A stretch of DNA of 6,265 bases from an uncultured Acinetobacter sp. Lineage in GTDB: Bacteria; Cyanobacteriota; Vampirovibrionia; Gastranaerophilales; Gastranaerophilaceae. The position numbers and the translations under genes are program-made. The DNA lies in NCBI GenBank assembly GCA_946623365.1, contig CAMORE010000112.1, positions 1 through 6,265 of the forward strand. The letters are read 5' to 3'. Every line of letters starts with the position of its first letter. Positions within the stretch are counted from its first letter, which is position 1. Positions 1-6,111 of this stretch are shown piece after piece. The notes below the pieces were generated by a model. That model saw nothing but the letters and a program-made list of their open reading frames with translations, was not told where the DNA came from and ran no database searches.

Positions 1-3
1 TAT

Positions 4-657
4 TTATTCAACATATCCGCGTTTTTTCAGCAATTGAGGATATATCCTCTTAATTTTATTTATATGAGTTTTTTTAAAATCTTGATTCAAAAATTCAGTA
101 TAATCATTTTCCAGTTTTTTAAATACTAATGTATCCTCATCATTTTTAAAATTAAAATGATGTCTATACTCGCTTTTATATCTTGTTATTGCGTTTTGCA
201 AATAATCTGCAAACCCTAACCAAGTATCAATAATATATGGTTTCTCATCGTTAACAAAGAGAACTGAGTGATCAAGATTTTTACCGTTTGCAGTTTTTAA
301 GCTTGCAATATAACAATTTGCAATTCCGTTTATTTTTGCAATGATAGTAGCAAGTTGAGCGCTTTCTCCGCAATTTCCGATTCTGTGTTTTCTTATAGGC
401 TTAATAAAAGATAAAATTTTTCCGATGAAGTTATCTGTTTCATCAAAAGCATCAGAAACATCTGTTCTCATTGTATCAGTTCTTTCATTAAGTCTTTCTT
501 TTAGTTTTCTGAAGCATTGAACATTTATAAAATCGTCAACCATTGAAGAAGATTCTCTGGGGTAACAAACATTTACATGTCTTGCAATATCATCAGCAAA
601 GCGAATTGTTTTATTTCTTGCTTGAAAAGAATAATTTGTTTTATTTTGTATATTCAT
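4..657 (-). CDS. Hypothetical protein with a transglutaminase-like Cys-His-Asp arrangement
   Basis: I do not recognise a named gene. From the ATG at 657 the protein has 217 residues and ends at TAA (4-6). Three short motifs appear in the order expected of the transglutaminase/papain-like fold: GNCGESA (Cys96), LDHSVLF (His130) and YIIDTW (Asp144). Each sits in a locally hydrophobic context resembling the core helix and strands of that fold. The N-terminal third is charged and helical; the C-terminal third is Lys/Asn-rich. No signal peptide or membrane segment is visible, so it is probably cytoplasmic. The frame stays open upstream to a TTG at 744, with ATGs at 723 and 714, but none has a Shine-Dalgarno. 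The extra 29 residues look unlike coding sequence and cross a 9-T run. I prefer 657 because MNIQ...SFQARN resembles lineage-specific proteins I associate with Gastranaerophilales. Protease, transglutaminase or amidase activity is inferred from motifs only; the substrate is unknown. Confidence 0.72.
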   Translation of the reverse strand: MNIQNKTNYSFQARNKTIRFADDIARHVNVCYPRESSSMVDDFINVQCFRKLKERLNERTDTMRTDVSDAFDETDNFIGKILSFIKPIRKHRIGNCGESAQLATIIAKINGIANCYIASLKTANGKNLDHSVLFVNDEKPYIIDTWLGFADYLQNAITRYKSEYRHHFNFKNDEDTLVFKKLENDYTEFLNQDFKKTHINKIKRIYPQLLKKRGYVE

Positions 658-744
658 ATTATTTACAAAACGTCTAAAAATTTTTTTTTGCGTATTTGTT
701 ATTGATTTACACATTGAATACATTAAAAAGTAGAATCGTGACAA

Positions 745-773
745 TTTGTAAATAATTTGAGCGTAGAATTCAA
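745..773 (-). promoter_or_regulatory. Weak candidate promoter for the transglutaminase-like gene
   Basis: On the minus strand, TTGAAT (768-773; 4 of 6 to consensus) lies 17 nt upstream of TACAAA (745-750; 4 of 6). Transcription would start near 738, downstream of the TTG at 744, so only the starts at 723, 714 or 657 could be used. The sequence is AT-rich and such matches arise by chance. Readthrough from tsaD is an equally good explanation, because I see no hairpin terminator in 745-817. Confidence 0.22.
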
Positions 774-817
774 TCGTATCTTGTGAAAAATGGGCAAAGG
801 TGAAGGGATAAATTACA

Positions 818-1858
818 TTATGCTTTTACTCTTGAAAAAACTTCTACATTAATGTCATCAAAAGTATTTTCAAAAAAGAAGGCAGCAGATGCAACCATAG
901 AAGCATTATCGGTACAATATTTCATCTGAGGAGCAAATACTTTGTATCCAAAATCACATAAACTGAATATTTTTTTTCGTATCTCTGAATTTGCAGCTAC
1001 ACCGCCTGCTAAAACAACTTGTTTATAACCTGTTTCCTCTAAAGCGTGTTTAACCTTTTTATACAAAGTTGCAGAAACACATTCTTGAAAACTTGCACAT
1101 ATGTCATTTAGCGGAAGGGGTAAATTTTTGTCTGTAAAACTTTTAACAAGTCTTAATGATGCTGTTTTAAGTCCGGAAAAGCTAAAATCATATTCTCCGA
1201 CTTTCGCTTCCGGTAACTTAAAAGCAAACGGATTGCCTTCTTGAGCAAGTTTATCAAGCTTTGGCCCGCCGGGGTATGGAAGACCTATTAAACGTGCAAC
1301 TTTGTCGTAAGCTTCTCCTACTGCATCATCGATTGTTTCACCTATTATTTCCATATCAGCATAAGACTTAACTTCAATAATCTGAGTATGCCCGCCGCTA
1401 ACAAGTAATGCAATAAACGGAGGCTCTAAATCTGTATCAATGAAGTTAGCCGCTAAATGAGCATTTAAATGATTTACCCCTATAAAAGGTTTATCGTAAG
1501 CTAATGCTAACGTTTTAGCAGCATTCATACCAACAAGAAGACATCCGACTAACCCCGGTCCTACCGTACCTGAATAAGCATCAATTTGAGTCCCATTTAC
1601 ACCTGCTTGCTTAAAAGCTTCATCAATAACTATATTTATTGCTTCTAAATGTTCTCTTGCAGCAATTTCCGGAATTACGCCTCCGTACTCTTCGTGAATT
1701 TTTATTTGAGATGCGACAATATTTGATAAAACTTCTCTACCGCCTCTAACAATTGCACAGGCAGTTTCATCACAGCTTGATTCAATAGCCATAATCAAAG
1801 AATTATTATCAATTGTAACGGGTTTGTTACTAAATAATGTATTTTTAACCTTGTTCAT
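818..1858 (-). CDS. tsaD: tRNA N6-adenosine threonylcarbamoyltransferase TsaD (Gcp/YgjD family)
   Basis: TsaD transfers the threonylcarbamoyl group from threonylcarbamoyl-AMP to A37 of ANN-decoding tRNAs, making t6A in the cytoplasm; in bacteria it works with TsaB and TsaE, and the adenylate comes from TsaC. The 346 residues cover the whole ASKHA-fold family. Visible motifs are AIESSCDETA (24-33), the metal-binding HLNAH (His130 and His134), SGGHT (154-158), the DDAVGEAYDKVAR loop (177-189), FSFSGLKTA (225-233), GGVAANS (285-291) and CTDNASM with the metal ligand Asp317. All key residues look intact. The N-terminus is roughly 16 residues longer than usual. A TTG at codon 21 would give a family-typical start, but neither start has a Shine-Dalgarno, so I keep the ATG. 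The gene is divergent from obg. tsaB, tsaE and tsaC are not in the window. Confidence 0.97.
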   Translation of the reverse strand: MNKVKNTLFSNKPVTIDNNSLIMAIESSCDETACAIVRGGREVLSNIVASQIKIHEEYGGVIPEIAAREHLEAINIVIDEAFKQAGVNGTQIDAYSGTVGPGLVGCLLVGMNAAKTLALAYDKPFIGVNHLNAHLAANFIDTDLEPPFIALLVSGGHTQIIEVKSYADMEIIGETIDDAVGEAYDKVARLIGLPYPGGPKLDKLAQEGNPFAFKLPEAKVGEYDFSFSGLKTASLRLVKSFTDKNLPLPLNDICASFQECVSATLYKKVKHALEETGYKQVVLAGGVAANSEIRKKIFSLCDFGYKVFAPQMKYCTDNASMVASAAFFFENTFDDINVEVFSRVKA

Positions 1859-1864
1859 AATACT

Positions 1865-1870
1865 ATTGTA
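1865..1870 (-). promoter_or_regulatory. Candidate -10 element for tsaD
   Basis: The minus strand reads TACAAT here (5 of 6 to TATAAT). The -35 position 17 nt upstream holds only a poor match. Initiation about 7 nt downstream would fall at or next to the A of the tsaD ATG (1858), implying a leaderless or nearly leaderless mRNA. That would fit the absence of a Shine-Dalgarno before tsaD. It is a single-hexamer match in AT-rich DNA, so it remains weak. Confidence 0.25.
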
Positions 1871-1914
1871 TTACAAAGACAGGAGAAAATAATAAAATAT
1901 ATTAATTAAAGAGG
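1871..1914 (+). promoter_or_regulatory. Candidate obg promoter and displaced Shine-Dalgarno
   Basis: A possible -10, TAAAAT (1893-1898; 5 of 6), follows TTACAA (1871-1876), a poor -35, with a 16-nt spacer. Transcription would start near 1905. A purine-rich AAAGAGG (1908-1914) lies in the leader, but 18 nt separate it from the obg ATG, far more than the usual 5-10. No ATG, GTG or TTG lies at the right distance from it. The stronger-looking AGGAG at 1881-1885 is too far away to serve obg. Confidence 0.28.
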
Positions 1915-1932
1915 TAAATACTAAAATTAATA

Positions 1933-3234
1933 ATGGTAAAATTTTTAGATAAAGCTAAAATTAGAGTAATCTCAGGTCATGGCGGAAACGGTATGGTGGC
2001 TTGGCGCAGAGAAAAATATGTTGACAAAGGCGGTCCTGCCGGTGGTGACGGCGGACGCGGAGGAGACATATACTTTGTAGCCGATGAAAATATGTCTACT
2101 CTTTTAGATTTTAAAATTAAATCAGTCTATAAAGCACCCTCAGGTGAAAACGGCGGCATAAAGGGAATGCATGGTGCTTGTGCAAAAGACTTATATATAA
2201 AAGTTCCTTTGGGGACAATGGTTCGTGATACAAAAAGCGGAAATATAATTGCTGACCTAACAGAAAATGAACAAACTGTTCTTATTGCAAAAGGTGGAAG
2301 AGGCGGAAGAGGGAATGCGCGTTTTGCAACAGCACAAAAAAGAGCACCACAATTTTGTGAGCCCGGAGAACCCGGAATTGAAAGAGTTTTGGAATTAGAA
2401 TTAAAATTAATCGCTGATATTGGTTTATTAGGGATGCCAAATGCAGGTAAATCTACTTTCATAAGTGCAGTAAGTTCTGCTAAACCAAAAATTGCTGATT
2501 ATCCGTTTACGACATTAGTACCAAATCTTGGAGTTGTCCAAAAATCAGACGGAGGCTCATATGTTATTGCTGATATACCCGGACTGATAGAAGGTGCTTC
2601 TGATGGAGTAGGTTTGGGACACGAATTTCTACGCCACGTAGAAAGATGCCGTTTTCTGGTTCATATTGTAGATTTAACAGCGGAAAATCCTGTAAACAAT
2701 TATAAAATTATTAATAATGAACTAAAAAAACATTCGGAGCATTTGGGTAATTTATATCAAGTCCTTGTCTTAAACAAAATTGATGCAATTAGCAAAGACG
2801 ATTTGAGTAAATGTATAAATGAATTTAAAAAATTAGCAGTTGATATATTCCCAATTTCTGCTGTTACAAAAGAAGGTGTTAAAGATCTATTACACTTTAT
2901 TGATTCAAAAGTTGATGAGATTCCGAAACCGGTATTTGAGATACAGGTTGAAGAAGATTTGGGCGCATATGATAATGACGATAGCGCTTTTGAAATTAAC
3001 AAAATTGCAAAGGATGCATACATAATTAACGGCGGGAAAATTAACCGTCTGGCAAAGGTTACGGATTCCAGAAATACAGAACAAGTTATAAGACTTCAAA
3101 ACATTCTTAAAGGAATGGGAGTTTTTGATGAACTGAAAAAATACGGACTTAAAAACGGTGATGTTGTAATATTAGGGAACTTAGAACTTGCTTACTATGA
3201 TGACGAGTTTTGGGGTGATGAAGCTAAGGGATAA
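1933..3234 (+). CDS. obg: Obg/CgtA family GTPase (ribosome assembly)
   Basis: Obg is an essential cytoplasmic GTPase that binds the 50S precursor, aids late large-subunit assembly and is linked to ppGpp and stress signalling. The 433 residues show the full three-domain layout. The Gly-rich OBG fold spans about 1-158 (GGPAGGDGGRGG at 33-44, KGGRGGRGN at 120-128). The G domain spans about 160-330: G1 GMPNAGKST (167-175), G2 Thr193/Thr194, G3 DIPG (214-217), G4 NKID (281-284) and G5 SA (309-310). The C-terminal OCT domain spans about 350-425, from EINKIAKDAYIINGGKI to NGDVVILGNLELAYYD, which separates it from Obg-like proteins that lack OCT. The tail is short and acidic. The ATG at 1933 gives the family-typical start (MVKFLDKAKIRV). 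It opens the five-gene plus-strand run and lies 47 nt before tadA. Confidence 0.97.
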   Translation: MVKFLDKAKIRVISGHGGNGMVAWRREKYVDKGGPAGGDGGRGGDIYFVADENMSTLLDFKIKSVYKAPSGENGGIKGMHGACAKDLYIKVPLGTMVRDTKSGNIIADLTENEQTVLIAKGGRGGRGNARFATAQKRAPQFCEPGEPGIERVLELELKLIADIGLLGMPNAGKSTFISAVSSAKPKIADYPFTTLVPNLGVVQKSDGGSYVIADIPGLIEGASDGVGLGHEFLRHVERCRFLVHIVDLTAENPVNNYKIINNELKKHSEHLGNLYQVLVLNKIDAISKDDLSKCINEFKKLAVDIFPISAVTKEGVKDLLHFIDSKVDEIPKPVFEIQVEEDLGAYDNDDSAFEINKIAKDAYIINGGKINRLAKVTDSRNTEQVIRLQNILKGMGVFDELKKYGLKNGDVVILGNLELAYYDDEFWGDEAKG

Positions 3235-3281
3235 AAATAGACCGTAAAACAGCAGAAAGAAAGCTCATCACAGAATAAAAA

Positions 3282-3710
3282 ATGAAAAACGCGATTGAAG
3301 AAGCAAAAAAAGCATTAAAATTCAGTAAAGACATTCCGATAGGATGTGTGATTAAATGTGATAATAAAATTATTGCATCTGCTCATAACCTTAGGGAAGA
3401 AAATGATGACATAACTGCACATGCAGAGATTCTTGCAATACAAAAAGCTCAGAAAAAGCTCAAAACTTCAAGGCTCAACAACTGCGAATTATACGTAACT
3501 CTTGAGCCTTGTCCAATGTGTGCCTGGGCGATAATTCAATCAGGCATTAAAACTATATATTTTGGTTCATATAATATTCAATACGGAGCGCTTGAAAGTG
3601 TTTTAAATTTACCCAAACTTGCTAACTCCAAAATAAAAGTTTACGGAGGAATAGAAGAAGAAACTTGTGATAAAATATTAAAAGAATTCTGGAAAAGGAT
3701 ACGAAAATGA
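3282..3710 (+). CDS. tadA: tRNA-specific adenosine-34 deaminase TadA
   Basis: TadA is a zinc enzyme that deaminates the wobble adenosine of tRNA-Arg(ACG) to inosine in the cytoplasm, letting one tRNA read CGU, CGC and CGA. The 142 residues form one cytidine-deaminase-fold domain. The zinc site is HAE (His47, with Glu49 as proton shuttle) plus PCPMC (Cys77, Cys80). PIGCVI (18-23) and the Asn36 region (AHNLREEND) match the substrate-binding parts of TadA. The length is normal to slightly short; a TAA at 3276-3278 blocks any longer start. No clear Shine-Dalgarno precedes the ATG; only a purine-rich AGAAAGAAAG is nearby. Two positions differ from common TadA: Trp82 after PCPMCA, where Gly is usual, and NIQYGA in place of the D-x-K-x-GA segment. 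A guanine or other nucleobase deaminase is the main alternative, but the overall pattern (LYVTLEPCPMC, the VLNLPKL region, KEFWKRIRK tail) favours TadA. Confidence 0.92.
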   Translation: MKNAIEEAKKALKFSKDIPIGCVIKCDNKIIASAHNLREENDDITAHAEILAIQKAQKKLKTSRLNNCELYVTLEPCPMCAWAIIQSGIKTIYFGSYNIQYGALESVLNLPKLANSKIKVYGGIEEETCDKILKEFWKRIRK

Positions 3711-4465
3711 TAACAAAAATCGAACTGGATATACTAGCAAGTAAATATGAAAATGAGAGTTTTATAAAAGATGATCCCGTTCAGTTTATTCATCGTTTTA
3801 CTAATAAACAGGATATTGAACTTGCAGGATTCATATCGTCATTGTTTGCATATGGAAATAGAAAAATGTTTATAAGTAAACTTGAAGATTTATTTAAACG
3901 AGCAGATAACGACATTGCTAATTATATAAAAAATGGGGATTTTAGTAATTTAAAAGGACTTGAATACAGATTTTCAAAAGATTATGACATAATTCCGATT
4001 TTTGAAATCCTGCACAATCTGTACAAAGAATCAAAAGGTCTTGAAGAATTGTTCTCGTACTCATTTTCACAAGAACGCGGGGTAAAATATGATCACTTTC
4101 TTCAAAAAGTTGTTGATTATTTTTACTCCCTAGCACCAAAAAACGCCGGACAAGGATTTTATCATATGATACCGAATCCGCAAAAAGGCGGCGCAATGAA
4201 AAGAATGAACATGTTTTTAAGGTGGATGGTCAGAAAATCAGCAGTAGATAAAGGCATTTGGACATTTATGAAACCTAAGGACTTATTGATTCCTCTTGAT
4301 GTTCATGTTGCAAGACAATCGAGAGAGATGGGATTATTATCAAGAAAAAGCAACGATTATCAGGCTGTTATTGAACTTACACACAAATTAAAAGAATTTT
4401 GTCCGGAGGATCCTGTAAAATATGATTTCGCAATGTTTGCTTTTGGTGTAGAATTAAAGAAATAA
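3707..4465 (+). CDS. DUF2400 / TIGR02757 family protein of unknown function
   Basis: This 252-residue protein matches the TIGR02757 (DUF2400) family in pattern and near-full length. Hallmarks are DPVQFIHRF (23-31) with DIELAGFISSLFAYGNR (36-52), NMFLRWMVRK (168-177), IPLDVHVARQ (195-204), and the C-terminal DPVKYDFAMFAFG (235-247). The family is described only by its domain; the helical arrangement and the DPVKYD region recall HhH-GPD base-excision glycosylases, so DNA or nucleic-acid binding is a guess, not shown. It is cytoplasmic, with no signal peptide or membrane segment. Its ATG overlaps the tadA stop codon (ATGA at 3707-3710), and an AAGGA (3695-3699) sits 7 nt before it inside tadA. 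It is therefore probably translationally coupled to tadA, suggesting steady co-production. No truncation or frameshift is seen. Confidence 0.9.
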   Translation: MITKIELDILASKYENESFIKDDPVQFIHRFTNKQDIELAGFISSLFAYGNRKMFISKLEDLFKRADNDIANYIKNGDFSNLKGLEYRFSKDYDIIPIFEILHNLYKESKGLEELFSYSFSQERGVKYDHFLQKVVDYFYSLAPKNAGQGFYHMIPNPQKGGAMKRMNMFLRWMVRKSAVDKGIWTFMKPKDLLIPLDVHVARQSREMGLLSRKSNDYQAVIELTHKLKEFCPEDPVKYDFAMFAFGVELKK

Positions 4466-4469
4466 GTTT

Positions 4470-4473
4470 GGAG
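4470..4473 (+). promoter_or_regulatory. Ribosome binding site of the TPR gene
   Basis: GGAG lies 5 nt before the ATG at 4479, within the 13-nt gap after the DUF2400 stop. It fixes the start of the TPR protein. Confidence 0.7.
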
Positions 4474-4478
4474 AAAGT

Positions 4479-5186
4479 ATGAATAATAATTACGATTTTG
4501 ATTCACAAAAATACATGATTATACTGGTTGTTATATGTGCTTTATTTGCAATTGCTGTAATTAAAGCGTTTGATTTTCTTCCTGATGAACAAAAAACTCA
4601 GAATGTAAATATAGAAGAGCTTAATTCTGCAGCAAAGCCTGATATGAAAGAAAGCACGACATCTGATAATATAAGTTCTGAAGAAAACAAGGAACAAAAT
4701 AAAAACACAGAATCTCCGCAAAAAAAACGCGGCGTTTTATACAGTTCAAATGATACTGAATGGGAAGACACATCTATTCAAGAAATTAAAGCTCCTAAAG
4801 GAGTGAATGAAGACATAACAGAAATAGAAGACACAAAAACAAATGAATCTTCAGATACATTTGATTACAGTTTTCAATCTTTGTTAAACGGAAAAAAATA
4901 TAAAGCAAACGGCGATTTCAAAAATGCAATAGCTGAATATAAAAATGTCATTGAACAAACAAAGAATGAAGAGATATTAGCAATTGCATATGAAGATATG
5001 GCAGGTATATATGCTGCTTACAAAAAATACGGAACTGCATTAAGTTTTGCTAATAAGGCTAATAAGCTTTCTCCGTCAGTAGGACGAGAGTTTTTAATTG
5101 CAAAAATATATTATGCTTCAGGTGATACTAATACTGCAATAAACAATATAAATTCACTTTTAAAACGCAGTTTCAATAAAAATTAA
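4479..5186 (+). CDS. Membrane-anchored tetratricopeptide-repeat protein
   Basis: I do not recognise a named gene. The 235 residues fall into three parts. First is a short N-terminus followed by one hydrophobic helix (about 12-30, IILVVICALFAIAVI), most likely an uncleaved signal anchor. Next is a disordered linker rich in Glu, Asn, Ser, Thr and Lys (about 35-128). Last is a helical domain with two to three TPR-like repeats: about 133-162 (with the A-x-G-x-F-x-x-A pattern in YKANGDFKNAIAEY), 166-199 (AYEDMAGIYAAYKKYGTALSFANKANKLSP) and 203-232 (AKIYYASGDTNTAINNI). TPRs usually act as protein-protein scaffolds, so a periplasmic or membrane-tethered adaptor is a fair inference; orientation is not decided by the flanking charges. 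A GGAG 5 nt upstream supports the start. It is tightly packed between the DUF2400 gene and pheA, yet has no obvious link to either. Confidence 0.85.
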   Translation: MNNNYDFDSQKYMIILVVICALFAIAVIKAFDFLPDEQKTQNVNIEELNSAAKPDMKESTTSDNISSEENKEQNKNTESPQKKRGVLYSSNDTEWEDTSIQEIKAPKGVNEDITEIEDTKTNESSDTFDYSFQSLLNGKKYKANGDFKNAIAEYKNVIEQTKNEEILAIAYEDMAGIYAAYKKYGTALSFANKANKLSPSVGREFLIAKIYYASGDTNTAINNINSLLKRSFNKN

Positions 5187-5190
5187 AGGA
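5185..5190 (+). promoter_or_regulatory. Ribosome binding site that decides the pheA start
   Basis: AAAGGA overlaps the stop codon of the TPR gene. It is 8 nt from the ATG at 5199 but only 2 nt from the GTG at 5193, so the ATG is the likelier start. The overlap with the upstream stop suggests ribosomes may reinitiate from the TPR gene into pheA. Confidence 0.7.
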
Positions 5191-5198
5191 TTGTGAAT

Positions 5199-6065
5199 AT
5201 GGAACAAGATATTCTGGATACATCAAAAATAAAAAAGTTATTATTTTTAGGCCCTAACGGTTCATATAGTGATTTTGCGAAAAACAAATTCATAAAACAC
5301 TTTAATTTTAATTGCGTTAGCACTAATTTAAAATCAATATCATCAGTTATAAAAGCGTTGAAGGACGAAAATTCAGAAGACATAGTCGGAGTTATTCCGA
5401 TTGAAAATTCTATTGAAGGGATTGTTAGAGAAACTCTGGATAACTTATCTTCTCTTAAAAAAGAAGGAATCAAAATTATTGCGGAAACTACAATGGATGT
5501 TAAGCATGCTCTGCTTGGATATGGGGAAAAAAGCGAGATAAAAATAATCCGTTCACATCCTCAAGCTTTAGCGCAATGCAAACAATATATAAATGCAAAC
5601 TTCTCTGATTCACTGATAGAAGAAGCAACTTTGTCAACTTCTGCCGCAATAAAATCATTATCATCAAAAGATAAAACAATAAGTGCAATCGGAAGCATTG
5701 AATGCGGGAAGATGTATAATGTTCCGGTCATTGAAGAAGAAATAAATGATGAACCGAATAACAAAACAAGATTCATTTTACTCGGTAAATTTTTAGCTCC
5801 TCAAACAGGGAAAGACAGAACTAGTATAACATTTTCTACCGAAAATAAGGCGGGTGCATTAAGCAAAATTCTTTCTATATTGGAAACTTATGGAATAAAT
5901 ATGTCATACATTGATTCAAGACCTTCTAAAAAAGAATTAGGTGAATACGTTTTTTACATAGATTTTGAAGGACATATTCAGGACAAAAGAGTTCAGGACG
6001 CATTTGAAGAGATTACAAAAAACGTAAAAATGTTTTATGTAATTGGTTCTTATAGTTCTGTTTAG
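5199..6065 (+). CDS. pheA: Prephenate dehydratase with C-terminal ACT regulatory domain
   Basis: PheA converts prephenate to phenylpyruvate with loss of water and CO2, the step committed to phenylalanine, in the cytoplasm. The 288 residues are the usual size of the monofunctional enzyme, with no N-terminal chorismate mutase. The catalytic domain (about 11-195) has FLGPNGSYSDFA (17-27), VIPIENSIEGIVRETLDNL (65-83), IRSHPQALAQC (117-127), STSAAI (146-151) and NKTRF (188-192), whose Thr190 corresponds to the known catalytic threonine. The ACT domain (about 208-285) carries the Phe-binding GAL motif (219-221) and DSRP (239-242) in place of the common ESRP, so feedback inhibition by phenylalanine is likely. 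I use the ATG at 5199 rather than the in-frame GTG at 5193 because of the Shine-Dalgarno spacing. It is the last gene of the plus-strand run. Chorismate synthesis and transaminase genes are not in the window. Confidence 0.95.
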   Translation: MEQDILDTSKIKKLLFLGPNGSYSDFAKNKFIKHFNFNCVSTNLKSISSVIKALKDENSEDIVGVIPIENSIEGIVRETLDNLSSLKKEGIKIIAETTMDVKHALLGYGEKSEIKIIRSHPQALAQCKQYINANFSDSLIEEATLSTSAAIKSLSSKDKTISAIGSIECGKMYNVPVIEEEINDEPNNKTRFILLGKFLAPQTGKDRTSITFSTENKAGALSKILSILETYGINMSYIDSRPSKKELGEYVFYIDFEGHIQDKRVQDAFEEITKNVKMFYVIGSYSSV

Positions 6066-6070
6066 TGTTT

Positions 6071-6099
6071 TTATACAATAGCAAAGGTCATTTGTATAA
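6071..6099 (+). terminator. AT-rich inverted repeat after pheA, possible weak terminator
   Basis: TTATACAA (6071-6078) and TTGTATAA (6092-6099) are perfect 8-nt inverted copies around a 13-nt loop, starting 6 nt after the pheA stop. The following TTATTTA is only moderately T-rich and the stem has just two C-G pairs, so it would be a weak intrinsic terminator. The same bases also form a promoter candidate, so the symmetry may be accidental or may serve as an operator. Confidence 0.35.
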
Positions 6100-6100
6100 T
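6072..6100 (+). promoter_or_regulatory. Candidate sigma70-type promoter reading rightwards
   Basis: TATACA (6072-6077; 4 of 6 to TTGACA) is separated by exactly 17 nt from a perfect TATAAT (6095-6100), itself preceded by TTTG. Transcription would begin near 6107 and run through about 130 nt of non-coding DNA to the next possible start codon. This is the best promoter match I see in the window. The product lies beyond the right edge. Confidence 0.45.
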
Positions 6101-6111
6101 TATTTAAGAGT

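Noticed and set aside
745..817. Possible terminator between tsaD and the downstream minus-strand gene
   Set aside because: I looked for a GC stem followed by a T run and found none; the only local dyad is the 6-bp GAATTC, so the two genes may be co-transcribed.
2127..2462. 111-codon minus-strand reading frame inside obg
   Set aside because: It lies wholly inside the conserved OBG and G1 coding region; its Pro/Phe-rich product is what antisense of Gly-rich codons gives.
2757..3099. Three overlapping small frames (2757-3023 minus, 2840-3025 plus, 2905-3099 minus)
   Set aside because: All sit inside the obg G and OCT domain coding sequence, overlap one another and show no ribosome site or recognisable protein.
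3942..4196. 84-codon minus-strand frame inside the DUF2400 gene
   Set aside because: Antisense to conserved family coding sequence; no motif or initiation signal.
5183..5473. 96-codon minus-strand frame at the pheA start
   Set aside because: Antisense to the conserved GPNGSYS and PIENS regions of pheA; a shadow frame.
5500..5776. Two small minus-strand frames inside pheA (5500-5688, 5561-5776)
   Set aside because: Both are antisense to the catalytic domain and overlap each other; neither has independent support.
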